NCBI GenBank assembly: GCA_965218555.1
Contig: OZ244625.1
Coordinates: 4,278,001-4,342,000 of the forward strand
Source: JAPPLB01 sp965218555
Lineage (GTDB): Bacteria > Acidobacteriota > Terriglobia > Bryobacterales > UBA6623
Reading direction: 5' to 3'
DNA length: 64,000 nucleotides
Part shown: positions 1-8,326 of the stretch, one piece after another
Numbering within the stretch: the first letter of the stretch is position 1
How the letters are laid out: the number at the start of each line of letters is the position of its first letter
The notes under the pieces: model-generated
The model's database searches: none
What the model was told of the DNA's origin: nothing
The model's input: only the letters and a program-made list of their open reading frames with translations
Program-made: the position numbers and the translations under genes

Positions 1-914
1 AGTCAAACGATCAAGGCATGATCGACTTGGAGGCGCTGGAGCGGGTCGTGGATGATTCGGTCGCCGTGCTGATGGTGACGAACCCCAATACGGTCGGCAT
101 CTTCGAGAAGGATATCGCGAAGGTGGCGGAGATATTGCACGCGCGGGGTGCGCAGCTCTACATGGACGGCGCGAATATGAACGCGTTGGTGGGCATTGCC
201 CGACCTGGCGATTTCGGCGTCGATGTGATGCACTTGAACCTGCACAAGACGTTCTCGACGCCGCACGGAGGCGGCGGTCCGGGTGCGGGTCCGGTGGCTG
301 TGAAGAACCACTTGGAGCCGCACCTGCCCGTACCCCGCATCGAGGAAAACAATGGGACGTTGCGGTACAGTTACGAACGAGAGTTGAGCATCGGCCGGGT
401 GCGGGCGTATTTTGGCAACTTCGGAGTCCTCGTCCGGGCGTTGGCCTATATACTCGCGCACGGTGGCGACGGGCTGCGTAACGCGACGATCGATGCGTTG
501 CTCAACGCGAACTACATTCGCAGGGGCATCGAGGATCGCTATGAGTTGCCCTACACAGCTCCGTCGATGCATGAATGTGTGTTCAGCGATGACAGACAGG
601 CCAAGTCGGGAGTAAAGACGGGCGACATCGCGAAGCGGCTGATCGACTACGGTTTTCACCCCTACACCGTCAGCTTTCCCCTCATCGTTCGCGGAGCGCT
701 GATGATCGAACCGACCGAGACCGAGAGCAAGCAGGAATTGGACCTGTTTATCGACGCGTTGCGATCGATCGCGGATGAGGTGGAAAGTGATCCGGAACTG
801 GTGAAGAGTGCGCCTCATACGACCCGGACGAAGCGTGTCGACGAGACGCGCGCGGCGCGGCGCCCGGTGCTGCACTGGAAGGCTCCGGTCGAAGAGAAGC
901 AGGCGGCGGATTAG
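1..914 (+). CDS. gcvPB: Glycine dehydrogenase (decarboxylating) subunit 2, C-terminal part
   Basis: This is the PLP-dependent P-protein beta-type subunit of the glycine cleavage system, which decarboxylates glycine and passes the aminomethyl group to the lipoyl H-protein in the cytoplasm. The reading frame is open from base 3, so the 5' end lies outside the window. The PLP-binding segment is visible as HLNLHKTFSTPHGGGGPG, where the lysine of LHKTF is the expected Schiff-base residue, followed by the conserved R-x-x-x-Y/F-x-G-N-F-G region. The C-terminus is complete, with TAG at 912-914. A two-subunit P-protein implies a gcvPA gene, probably just upstream outside the window. Confidence 0.93.
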   Translation, partial: SNDQGMIDLEALERVVDDSVAVLMVTNPNTVGIFEKDIAKVAEILHARGAQLYMDGANMNALVGIARPGDFGVDVMHLNLHKTFSTPHGGGGPGAGPVAVKNHLEPHLPVPRIEENNGTLRYSYERELSIGRVRAYFGNFGVLVRALAYILAHGGDGLRNATIDALLNANYIRRGIEDRYELPYTAPSMHECVFSDDRQAKSGVKTGDIAKRLIDYGFHPYTVSFPLIVRGALMIEPTETESKQELDLFIDALRSIADEVESDPELVKSAPHTTRTKRVDETRAARRPVLHWKAPVEEKQAAD

Positions 915-1027
915 GGCGGAGAGGGGGCTGAGCTCCGTGCAGCACCGGTCTCGCTGCCTCCGACAAACCATAAAGATCGTCGAAAGCTCATGGTAATCTG
1001 GGCCAGACACTGGAGGCCCGGCAGCGC

Positions 1028-2767
1028 ATGGCCAAAGCGGAAACGAGAAAGGCAGTCCCAGCCGTTCTCAGTCTCGCCTTCGCGCTCTTGATGTTGTCGT
1101 CCTGTGCGACTGAGACGGAGACTTCCGGTGAGGTGAGCTTTCCAGTGTTTCACGAAGCCGCCGAGGAGACCGGGTTTCACTTCCAGCACTTCACAGGTGC
1201 AAGGGGAAACTACTATTTGCCGGAGATCACGGGTGCCGGCCTCGCGCTCTTGGACTACGACAACGACGGTGACCTCGACGTATATTTTCTGCAAGGTTCC
1301 GCTCTCGGTTCGGGCGCCGATACATCTTTTTTGTTTCCGCCGCCTGAAAACCACTGGCCCGGCAACCGCCTTTTTCGTAACGATCTTGTCCCGTCCGGGC
1401 GGCTGCGGTTCACCGACGTCACCGAAGTCGCCGGTGTGGGTCACGAGGGCTATGGCATGGGCGTTGCTGTCGGCGATTACGACGACGATGGCCACCTCGA
1501 TCTCTACGTAACAAACTTCGGCCCGAACGTTCTCTATCGGGGAAATGGCGACGGGACTTTCGCTGACGTCACTAACCTGAGCGGCACTGCCGACGCCCGC
1601 TGGAGCACCAGCGCTGCTTTCCTTGACTACGACCACGACGGTGATCTGGACCTCTTCTACACGAACTACGTTGACTTCGCGATCGAGAAGAATCGCGAAT
1701 GTTACGAACCCGCCGGGGCGCGCGACTATTGCGATCCCGCGGTCTATGCGCCCCTTCCTGACCGGTTGCTCCGCAATGACGGTCAGGGTTGCTTCACCGA
1801 TATGACGGCCGAGGCCGGCATCGATCAAGCGTTTGGCAGCGGTCTGGGAGTGACCTCAGCCGATTTCAACGGCGACCATCTGATCGATATCTATGTCGCC
1901 AACGACGGCAATCCCAACCAACTCTGGGTGAATCAGGGTGGGGGCCGGTTCAGGGATACAGCGCTGGTCTCGGGTGTGGCGCTCAATGCCGACGGCCGCT
2001 CGGAGGCCGGCATGGGCGTCACCGCGGGCGACTTTGATCAGGACAGCGACCACGACCTGTTCATGACTCATCTGGCGCGTGAAACCAACACGCTCTACCG
2101 CAATGACGGCGAGGGTCGTTTTGAAGACGCCACCCATCGCTACGACCTTGCCATGGAGAGCTTTCCGTTCACCGGATTTGGCACAGCTTGGTTCGACTAC
2201 GACGGCGACAGCTTCCTTGATCTGTTCATTGCTAACGGCGCGGTCACCATGATCGAAAGCCGGCGCGGCAGCACTTACCCGTTTCGCCAGACCAATCAGC
2301 TTTTCCGCAATGAGGACGGACGGCGTTTCCGTGACGTGAGCAGCGACGCCGGCAGCGCCTTGAGGCAAGCGGAAGTCAGCCGCGGCGCGGCGTTTGGCGA
2401 CATCGACAACGACGGTGACATCGACATCGTGGTCAGCAACAACAATGGACCCGCCCGTCTGCTACGCAACGAGAGAGCTTGCGAGAACTCGTGGCTGCAG
2501 CTTCGCCTGCAGTCCGATAGTGGTAACCGGGAGGCCCTTGGTTCGGAGGTGAGTGTGGTCCGGCCGGGGAAGCCGCCCTTGGTTCGGGTTGTTCGCCGCG
2601 ACGGTAGTTATCTCAGTTCCAGTGATGCTCGTGTCCATGTCGGGCTCGGCGATTCCGAAGCGAGCCAGGTCGTCGTTCGATGGCCGTCGGGGAGACAGGA
2701 AGCGTTCCTGGTTGAAAACAAACGAGCAACGACCCTCGTGCAAGGCCGAGGCGCGACTCTTGAGTAA
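1028..2767 (+). CDS. FG-GAP/VCBS repeat lipoprotein with ASPIC/UnbV C-terminal domain
   Basis: A 579-residue exported protein. The N-terminus has a lysine/arginine-rich start, a hydrophobic stretch and a lipobox ending in LSSC (Cys about 26), so it is probably a lipoprotein. The body contains repeated Ca-binding FG-GAP/VCBS motifs of the type DYDNDGDLDVYF, DYDDDGHLDLYV, DYDHDGDLDLFY and DIDNDGDIDIVV, expected to fold as an integrin-like beta-propeller. The last 100 residues (GSEVSV...VVRWPSGRQE) match the ASPIC/UnbV domain. The family is common in Acidobacteriota and Planctomycetes, usually with no assigned function; adhesion or polymer binding is inference. It stands alone, 113 bases after gcvPB. 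Confidence 0.9.
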   Translation: MAKAETRKAVPAVLSLAFALLMLSSCATETETSGEVSFPVFHEAAEETGFHFQHFTGARGNYYLPEITGAGLALLDYDNDGDLDVYFLQGSALGSGADTSFLFPPPENHWPGNRLFRNDLVPSGRLRFTDVTEVAGVGHEGYGMGVAVGDYDDDGHLDLYVTNFGPNVLYRGNGDGTFADVTNLSGTADARWSTSAAFLDYDHDGDLDLFYTNYVDFAIEKNRECYEPAGARDYCDPAVYAPLPDRLLRNDGQGCFTDMTAEAGIDQAFGSGLGVTSADFNGDHLIDIYVANDGNPNQLWVNQGGGRFRDTALVSGVALNADGRSEAGMGVTAGDFDQDSDHDLFMTHLARETNTLYRNDGEGRFEDATHRYDLAMESFPFTGFGTAWFDYDGDSFLDLFIANGAVTMIESRRGSTYPFRQTNQLFRNEDGRRFRDVSSDAGSALRQAEVSRGAAFGDIDNDGDIDIVVSNNNGPARLLRNERACENSWLQLRLQSDSGNREALGSEVSVVRPGKPPLVRVVRRDGSYLSSSDARVHVGLGDSEASQVVVRWPSGRQEAFLVENKRATTLVQGRGATLE

Positions 2768-3250
2768 GAAGCCTCTTCCGAACAAACGATGTCGAGTCTC
2801 CCACAAAAGCCAACCCGGTAGAAAATGAGAAGGATAAAGCCTGGAGGCTGGTGCTATGGGGTCAGGGCGGCCTGCGGCGCTTCAACGGGAAGCCCATACC
2901 AAGCGGAATGAACGATCGCGGCAGCCTGCATGCCGCCCAAGTTGGGTTGGGCCTCTATGCTAGCGAGCAGATGCTCGTTGGGCTCTCCTTCATGTGCAGT
3001 TGGGGTGCTATGAATTGCACCGAGGTCTGGATCGATGGGGTGTAGGAGAGTCGTCTAAAAACGATTCGCCCGTATTTTACTGGCAGCTCGACGGACGGTT
3101 GAGTATATGGGCTGCTCGTCACTCCCGAACTCCTTACTGCCAAGGCCGACTGATCGACTTACCCGACTCGAAGTTCTGACAGTAAGAGGCGCAACAGAGC
3201 AGTCGGTTGCTCAGGGGGATCGAAAACACCTTTTTGACCCCCCGGGTCGA
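2768..3250. other. Intergenic region, no supported gene
   Basis: About 480 bases between the FG-GAP protein and the pentapeptide-repeat gene. The only open frames are short (a 64-codon frame at 2851-3045 and overlapping ones) with no recognisable domain or clear ribosome-binding site. An imperfect G/C-run hairpin lies at about 3220-3247, just past the stop codon of the leftward pentapeptide gene, but no T tract follows it. I see no tRNA or repeat. Confidence 0.5.
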
Positions 3251-3643
3251 TCAACCGGACCAATTCTCAGGTCGGGGTACGCCTTCGGGAAGGGTGGTGT
3301 CGGCGTCGCCCTTGGTCTCGCTCAGTTGCTCCACGGTGAGATCCTCGGCCGTACGCAGATCGGTGCCCTTCAGGTTGGCGCCCTCGAAGTCCACGCCGAT
3401 CAGCCGCGCGCCCACAAGATTCGCGCCGGACAAATCAGCGTCCCGAAGATCGGCACCGGACAGATTCGCCATGACCAGGTTGGCTTTGGTAAGAATCGAA
3501 CTGTTGAGGTTTGCCATCCGCAGATCCAAGTAGGCGAGGTCCGCGTTTGCCAGATCGGTCGCGATGTCTCGGTTCTTCTCCCTCCACGTGTTCCACTCAT
3601 CAACATCCTTCTTGAGATAACCAAGCTGCTCCTGGTTCGCCAT
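3251..3643 (-). CDS. Small pentapeptide-repeat protein
   Basis: A 130-residue cytoplasmic protein. After an N-terminal segment of about 30 residues come roughly twelve A(D/N)LxX pentapeptides, such as ANADL, ANLNS, ANLSGADLRDADL, ANLVGARL and ANLKGTDL, predicted to form a right-handed quadrilateral beta-helix. A short charged tail follows. I chose the ATG at 3643 over the TTG at 3649 because a GAAAGGG ribosome-binding site sits 7 bases upstream of that ATG. The molecular role of small pentapeptide proteins is usually unknown; gyrase protection is one known activity but nothing here points to it. It stands alone between convergent and same-strand neighbours. Confidence 0.85.
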   Translation of the reverse strand: MANQEQLGYLKKDVDEWNTWREKNRDIATDLANADLAYLDLRMANLNSSILTKANLVMANLSGADLRDADLSGANLVGARLIGVDFEGANLKGTDLRTAEDLTVEQLSETKGDADTTLPEGVPRPENWSG

Positions 3644-3753
3644 GCTCAAACCCTTTCGCGGGGTGCCACCGAAATCCGGGGCGCCGCCTATGTCGAGGGG
3701 GCACCTCCCATTGTGTGCCGAATCGCATGAAGCCGCAACACAGGCCGCGCTAC

Positions 3754-5229
3754 TTAGCCCTGAGCCGTCGGGAAGTAACGCTCGCGCAGACCCTCAGGAC
3801 CCGGCGGCGTCGCCAGGCTGACTGGGACAACGCAAGCAAGCGAGACAATCATCGACCACACGAACGGATCAAATCCTCCGAAGCTCCGCGTGCCGAATGA
3901 CAGATATTGCAGGAGAAAAGAAAGGAAACCTCCGGCGATGCCGGCCATGCAGCCCGCCTTGTTCATGCGGGGCCAATAGACGCCCAAGAGTGTTGGGAAG
4001 AAGAATGTCGCCGCCAGCCCGGTCCCGGCAAACACAACGATGAATTGCAGAAAGTCCGGCGGTTGCAGCGCGAACGCCAGTGCACTGCCCGCCACCGCAA
4101 ATGTCGCCAGGTGGCTGAGGTTGCGCGCCCGCTTCTCTGTGAGACGTTCGGGAAGATTGCGTTCATAGAGGTCGCGGACAAGCGCGCTGCTCGTAACGAG
4201 GAGAAACGAGCTGATCGTCGACATGATCGCGGCTAGCGGCGCCGCCAAAACAAACCCGGCCAAAACCGGTGGAACTACCGCCAGAATCGTCGCCGGCGTT
4301 GCGTGGTCGGCGGCTGCCAACTCGGGAACGAGCACCCGGCCCATGATTCCGATCCCGATGATGCAGGGATACAGCAAGGAGATGTAGATCCCTATCAGGA
4401 AACAGGCGCGCTTGAGAGCCCTTGTGTCACGGCAAGCAAGAAAACGCGTAATCGTCGAAGGTTGCGCTGCGCTCGCCAGTGCCCAAACACAGAAGAACGA
4501 TATCGCTGTCGGAATCGGTAGAAAGTCTCCCGGGCCGGGAGTCGTCAGTAGCTCCGGAGACTGCGCCTCGAGCCCGTCATAGACCGCCTGCAAGCCTCCG
4601 AGCTTGCGAATCGCGAAGAATACCGTGATCAATACGCCCGCCAGCATCACGACGGCTTGGAACGCGTCGGTCCATGCTACGGCTCGAAATCCGCCATAGG
4701 CCGTGTAGAGACTCACAGTGAGAGCGAATCCCAGCACGCCCCAGTGATAGGGAACTCCTAGAACCACTTCGATGACCCGCGCTCCCGCCACGTACTGCGC
4801 CACGAGATAAGCGATGTAGAGGATGATGATTGCAACGCCCGATACCGTACCGATGGCCCGGCTGTCGAAGCGATCACGAAGCAGGTCCGGAAACGTAAGC
4901 GCACCCGTACGTGCACCCAGTTCCGCCACGCGCTTGCCGAACAGGCCGAAGCCCGTCGTGGCAACAACCATGTAAGAGCAGATCCACAGCATTACCGACC
5001 AGCCATAGGTGTGACCCAGCGCCGGTGAACCGATGAATGTGCCGCCACTGGCCGCGGTCGCAATCCATGTCAGTCCCAAGACCCAGGGGCCGATTGATCG
5101 GCCTGCGACGAAGAAGTCCTCCATGAAGCCGGTCTTCGGCGCCTTGCGATGAGCGAGATAGGCAAAATAGAAGGTCGCTGCGAGGTAGAGCCCAAACGCG
5201 AGCCAGACCTGCGTGCCGGCGGCGTACAT
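3754..5229 (-). CDS. Sodium:solute symporter family protein
   Basis: A 491-residue polytopic membrane protein of the SSS family (PutP/PanF/SglT type), with about 13 hydrophobic helices and the typical N-terminal LYLAATFYFAYLAHR segment followed by WVLGLTWIATAASGGTFIG, which resembles the Na-site helix. It should move an organic solute inward with Na+; the substrate cannot be told from sequence. It lies 6 bases after the stop of the small membrane protein at 5236-5610 on the same strand. That arrangement recalls the YhdT-PanF pair, in which a short membrane protein precedes the symporter, so the two are likely co-transcribed. Confidence 0.92.
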   Translation of the reverse strand: MYAAGTQVWLAFGLYLAATFYFAYLAHRKAPKTGFMEDFFVAGRSIGPWVLGLTWIATAASGGTFIGSPALGHTYGWSVMLWICSYMVVATTGFGLFGKRVAELGARTGALTFPDLLRDRFDSRAIGTVSGVAIIILYIAYLVAQYVAGARVIEVVLGVPYHWGVLGFALTVSLYTAYGGFRAVAWTDAFQAVVMLAGVLITVFFAIRKLGGLQAVYDGLEAQSPELLTTPGPGDFLPIPTAISFFCVWALASAAQPSTITRFLACRDTRALKRACFLIGIYISLLYPCIIGIGIMGRVLVPELAAADHATPATILAVVPPVLAGFVLAAPLAAIMSTISSFLLVTSSALVRDLYERNLPERLTEKRARNLSHLATFAVAGSALAFALQPPDFLQFIVVFAGTGLAATFFFPTLLGVYWPRMNKAGCMAGIAGGFLSFLLQYLSFGTRSFGGFDPFVWSMIVSLACVVPVSLATPPGPEGLRERYFPTAQG

Positions 5230-5235
5230 GGGCGG

Positions 5236-5610
5236 CTATTCGGCTCTTCCCGCCGGCGGTGGCCCGTTTGGCTCATCGTCGTCGCGAATAAAGATGAGCG
5301 AGTACCAGATATTCGCAACAAAGCAGGCCAGCCAGGGGAGAAAAATGCCCCATAGCGCCCAATTCGGGATGCCGCCAATCGAATGGACGGGCTGGCCATA
5401 GCCCAGCGCTGTGCACGTTCCGATCACCCAGGCACAGGCGATCACAAAGATGATTCCAGCCACGATGGCTTCGCGCCGGCTGATGCGATAATCGGGTTCC
5501 ACAACAGGCCCGAACAGAGAAGCAGAGATGATAGCACGCGCCACCCGACTCAGCGCTCGGGAGCGCTTCTCAGGGATTGCCGGCGACCGTAGACGGCTTT
5601 GGGGCAACAC
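5236..5610 (-). CDS. Small two-helix membrane protein preceding symporter
   Basis: The maximal frame encodes 124 residues. Two hydrophobic segments are clear, one around IVAGIIFVIACAWVIGTCTA and one around WGIFLPWLACFVANIWYSLI, ending in a charged DDDEPN tail. The first 30 or so residues are basic and poorly structured, so the true start may be further in, for instance the GTG at 5502, just before EPDYRISRREA; no strong ribosome-binding site decides it. Position and topology resemble the DUF997/YhdT small partners of SSS symporters, which is an inference from layout more than from sequence. Confidence 0.7.
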   Translation of the reverse strand: MLPQSRLRSPAIPEKRSRALSRVARAIISASLFGPVVEPDYRISRREAIVAGIIFVIACAWVIGTCTALGYGQPVHSIGGIPNWALWGIFLPWLACFVANIWYSLIFIRDDDEPNGPPPAGRAE

Positions 5611-5736
5611 CCCTCCCGCGCCGGCCCTCAGCCACCCGCGTATGCCGATTTGTCAACGGCAACCGAAAATTGCACACTTTCGGGGAGGGCGTCAGTGGGG
5701 ATGTGACGCTCTCCGGTTGATTCCGCCCACCCGGTG

Positions 5737-5874
5737 ATGGCTCGCCGCAACATCGCTCGTGTATTGACGGAGAAGGTCGAAGAGCGTGCCTTCACCGAAA
5801 CCGAAGCCGCCGAGTACGCCCGCATGATCCTCCACGACAATCCGGATCGAAAGTTCGGCTGGCGCAGAGCGTAG
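5737..5874 (+). CDS. Possible 45-residue peptide or gene remnant
   Basis: A short frame from ATG at 5737 (or GTG at 5734) encodes 45 residues with a charged, helix-like composition: RVLTEKVEERAFTETEAAEY, then a tail ending FGWRRA and a TAG stop. Composition looks more protein-like than the surrounding sequence, but there is no convincing ribosome-binding site and I do not recognise a family. It may be a tiny gene or the leftover end of a larger one. The rest of 5611-6000 shows no other coding signal. Confidence 0.28.
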   Translation: MARRNIARVLTEKVEERAFTETEAAEYARMILHDNPDRKFGWRRA

Positions 5875-6000
5875 GGCCTACCTGCAAGTAGAACCGTAGA
5901 ACTACTCAATCCGTAGAGGGTGCACCGGCGGCCGAGTCTGGCGGCCCACAGGCTAAACTAGGCCTCAGCGAGCGCAACCTCAACGTGCGCCTCTATCCGC

Positions 6001-6465
6001 ATGCAGCCGCGAACGATCGAAACTCTGGAAGAACTCATCGCCCTCGAAGGCCGGGAACTTGGCGTTAGCGACTGGATTGAGGTGACCCAACTGCAGATCA
6101 ACAAATTCGCCGATCTGACGAGCGATCACCAGTGGATCCACATCGATCCCGAACGCGCCGCCAAAGAATCCCCCTACGGAATCACTGTGGCGCATGGCTT
6201 TTTCACCCTCTCTCTCATCTCCTCGCTCCTAAAGCACGTTTTGAGGCTCCGGGGCGACTTCCAACGACTCATCAACTATGGGCTCAACAAGGTGCGGTTC
6301 CCGGCCCCCGTCCCTGCCGGCGCCCGAATCCGCGGTCGTTTCACGCTGCAGTCGGTGAGGGAGGTCGAGGACGGCGTTCAGGTCATCTGGTTGGTCCACA
6401 TCGATCGGGAAGGCAGCGAAAAACCCTGCGTCGCCGCCGAATGGATTACCCGCGCCTATCGCTGA
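6001..6465 (+). CDS. MaoC-like (NodN-type) dehydratase
   Basis: A 154-residue hotdog-fold protein. The hydratase-2 signature is clear: F-A-D-L-T-S-D-H-Q-W-I-H-I-D followed by GITVAHGF, where the Asp and His are the catalytic dyad of MaoC/(R)-enoyl-CoA hydratases. The N-terminal EVTQLQINKFADLTSDHQW pattern places it close to NodN-type single-domain proteins. Likely substrate is an acyl-CoA or acyl-ACP thioester, but which one cannot be told. The gene begins at ATG 6001 and ends 54 bases before the sulfite dehydrogenase pair, which probably has its own promoter. Confidence 0.88.
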   Translation: MQPRTIETLEELIALEGRELGVSDWIEVTQLQINKFADLTSDHQWIHIDPERAAKESPYGITVAHGFFTLSLISSLLKHVLRLRGDFQRLINYGLNKVRFPAPVPAGARIRGRFTLQSVREVEDGVQVIWLVHIDREGSEKPCVAAEWITRAYR

Positions 6466-6469
6466 GGTT

Positions 6470-6498
6470 TTCTGTCACCTCGCCCGCACAACTATAAT
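6470..6498 (+). promoter_or_regulatory. Candidate sigma70-type promoter for soxC
   Basis: A perfect TATAAT occurs at 6493-6498, with a weak TTCTGT -35 match at 6470-6475 and a 17-base spacer. Transcription would start near 6505, about 15 bases before the GTG start of soxC, with the GGGAGG ribosome-binding site at 6510-6515 between them. The -10 match is strong, the -35 is not. Confidence 0.45.
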
Positions 6499-6519
6499 CA
6501 GACCTTTGCGGGAGGTCGC

Positions 6520-7749
6520 GTGAGACAGAAACCAACCGAAACCCCGTCAGAGACTGCCAGCCGCCGAAAATTCCTCAGCCTCGGAGCCGCAATCGGTGGC
6601 GCACTCACGGCCTGTGCAGAGCCCCAGGAGGTCGTCGAGGAGGCGCCGAAACGCCTTGGCCGTCCGCCCGACGAATACGGCGAGCGCTCGCCTTTCGAAC
6701 GGTCGAGCCGCCTCGGCCGAGCCTCGAAAAATCCCGAGACGGGGTCGACTCGTTCGCCGCTGCAGGATTCTCACGGTATTTTCACGCCGTCATCGTTGCA
6801 CTTCGAACGCCACCATGCTGGCGTGCCCGACATCGACCCCGCCAAACACCGGTTGATGATTCACGGCATGGTCGAGCGGCCGCTGATCCTGACTGTCGAT
6901 GAGATCAAAACTCTCCCGTCCGTCTCACGCGTCCACTTCGTCGAATGCTCCGGCAACAGCCGCGGCGAATGGACCGACAAGAAAGGCCCCACCGCCCAGC
7001 ACAGCCACGGTCTCGCGAGCTGCAGTGAGTGGACAGGCGTCCTGCTCTCCGTCTTGCTCGACGAGGTCGGTGTCAACCCCGAAGCCAATTGGCTGATCGC
7101 CGAGGGCGCCGACGCCTGCAAGATGCATCGCAGCCTGCCGCTTGACAAGTGCCGAGACGATGTCATCGTCGCTTATGGACTGAACGGAGAAGCCATCCGC
7201 CCCGAGCAGGGTTACCCGCTACGCCTCGTCGTTCCCGGCTTCGAGGGCAACATCAACGTCAAGTGGGTGCGCCGTCTCATGCTCAGCGACCAACCCGCCA
7301 TGGGCCGCGAAGAAACCTCGAAGTACACGGACCTGCTTGCCGACGGCAAGGCTCGCCAGTTCAGCTTCTTGATGGAGGCCAAGTCGGTCATCACGCGTCC
7401 CTCCGGTGGACAAAAGCTGGACGGCTCCGGCTTCCAAGAAATCACCGGCCTCGCCTGGTCCGGACGCGGCGTCATCGAGCGTGTCGAAGTGTCCACCGAC
7501 GACGGAAACACCTGGCGGGACGCCGAGCTCCAGGAACCGCGCCATCGGATTGCCTTCACCCGCTTCCGCCTGCCCTGGACCTGGGACGGCGCAGAAACCG
7601 TCATCCTCTCACGCGCTACCGACGACACCGGCTACGTCCAACCCACCGAGCAAGCACTGATCGAGGCACGCGGCCCCAACTCCGACTATCACAACAACTG
7701 CATCAAGGCCTGGAAGATCAGCGCCGACGGGAGCGTGACCCATGTTTAG
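6520..7749 (+). CDS. soxC: Sulfite dehydrogenase, molybdopterin subunit (SoxC/SorA type)
   Basis: A 409-residue periplasmic molybdenum enzyme of the sulfite oxidase family, oxidising sulfite (or protein-bound sulfane sulfur in the Sox system). The start is a GTG placed 4 bases after GGGAGG. A Tat motif SRRKFL at residues 14-19 is followed by LTAC at 29-32, so the protein may be a Tat-exported lipoprotein. The Mo-ligand cysteine is Cys143 in FVECSGNSRGEW. The dimerisation domain occupies roughly residues 300-405. The stop overlaps the start of the cytochrome gene by 8 bases, so the two are translationally coupled. No soxXYZAB genes are in the window. Confidence 0.9.
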   Translation: MRQKPTETPSETASRRKFLSLGAAIGGALTACAEPQEVVEEAPKRLGRPPDEYGERSPFERSSRLGRASKNPETGSTRSPLQDSHGIFTPSSLHFERHHAGVPDIDPAKHRLMIHGMVERPLILTVDEIKTLPSVSRVHFVECSGNSRGEWTDKKGPTAQHSHGLASCSEWTGVLLSVLLDEVGVNPEANWLIAEGADACKMHRSLPLDKCRDDVIVAYGLNGEAIRPEQGYPLRLVVPGFEGNINVKWVRRLMLSDQPAMGREETSKYTDLLADGKARQFSFLMEAKSVITRPSGGQKLDGSGFQEITGLAWSGRGVIERVEVSTDDGNTWRDAELQEPRHRIAFTRFRLPWTWDGAETVILSRATDDTGYVQPTEQALIEARGPNSDYHNNCIKAWKISADGSVTHV

Positions 7750-8305
7750 TCCTCGCAGTTTCCAATGCGTGGGACGCCTCGCGCTCGCTGCCGTCTGCTT
7801 CTGCGCCACGACCCTGGCGCAGTCACCGAAGTACAAGGTCGGACGCGCCCCGACGGCCGAAGAGGAGAAAGCCTGGAGCATTTCGGTGCTCCCCGACGGC
7901 TCCGGCCTGCCTGAAGGCAAGGGCACTGCCGTGGAAGGCAAAGACGTCTACGACCGCCGCTGCTCCGAGTGCCACGGCAACGAGTTGCAAGGCGGGGATT
8001 CCTCCGCGCTCGTGGGCGGACAGGGCACGCTTGCCGCGCCGAAGCCGCTCAAGACCGTCGGCAGCTATTGGCCCCACGCTACCACCATCTGGGACTACAC
8101 CAATCGCGCCATGCCCTTTGATACCCCAGGCGTGCTCACCAACGATCAACTGTACGCCGTTGTCGCCTTCATCCTTTACAAAAACGGCATCATTAAGGAA
8201 ACCGACGAGATGAACCGCGAGACCCTCCCCAGAGTCAAGATGCCCAACGCCGACGGCTTCGTCAAAGACGACCGGCCCGACGTTGCCGGAGCCGCCCGCG
8301 ACTAG
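7742..8305 (+). CDS. soxD: c-type cytochrome subunit of sulfite dehydrogenase (SoxD type)
   Basis: A 187-residue secreted cytochrome c. A signal peptide covers about residues 1-26 (ending LAQ). The heme-binding motif is CSECH at 74-78, and the Met in NRAMPFDTPG near residue 121 is the probable axial ligand. It would accept electrons from the molybdenum subunit and pass them to the respiratory chain. The gene overlaps soxC by 8 bases, which supports a two-subunit complex. The protein is short for a diheme SoxD and has a single CxxCH, so it may be closer to a SorB-like or single-domain SoxD. Confidence 0.88.
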   Translation: MFSPRSFQCVGRLALAAVCFCATTLAQSPKYKVGRAPTAEEEKAWSISVLPDGSGLPEGKGTAVEGKDVYDRRCSECHGNELQGGDSSALVGGQGTLAAPKPLKTVGSYWPHATTIWDYTNRAMPFDTPGVLTNDQLYAVVAFILYKNGIIKETDEMNRETLPRVKMPNADGFVKDDRPDVAGAARD

Positions 8306-8326
8306 CCCGTGTGACTGACGCCAACG

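Noticed and set aside
911..1828. Long minus-strand frame opposite the FG-GAP gene (305 codons)
   Set aside because: It is antisense to an obvious protein with repeated Ca-binding motifs. GC-rich third positions keep the opposite strand open. The product is rich in Val/Arg/Glu with no domain.
3190..3250. Terminator for the pentapeptide-repeat gene
   Set aside because: A G-run/C-run stem with one G-T pair can form, but the loop is long and no T tract follows in the direction of transcription.
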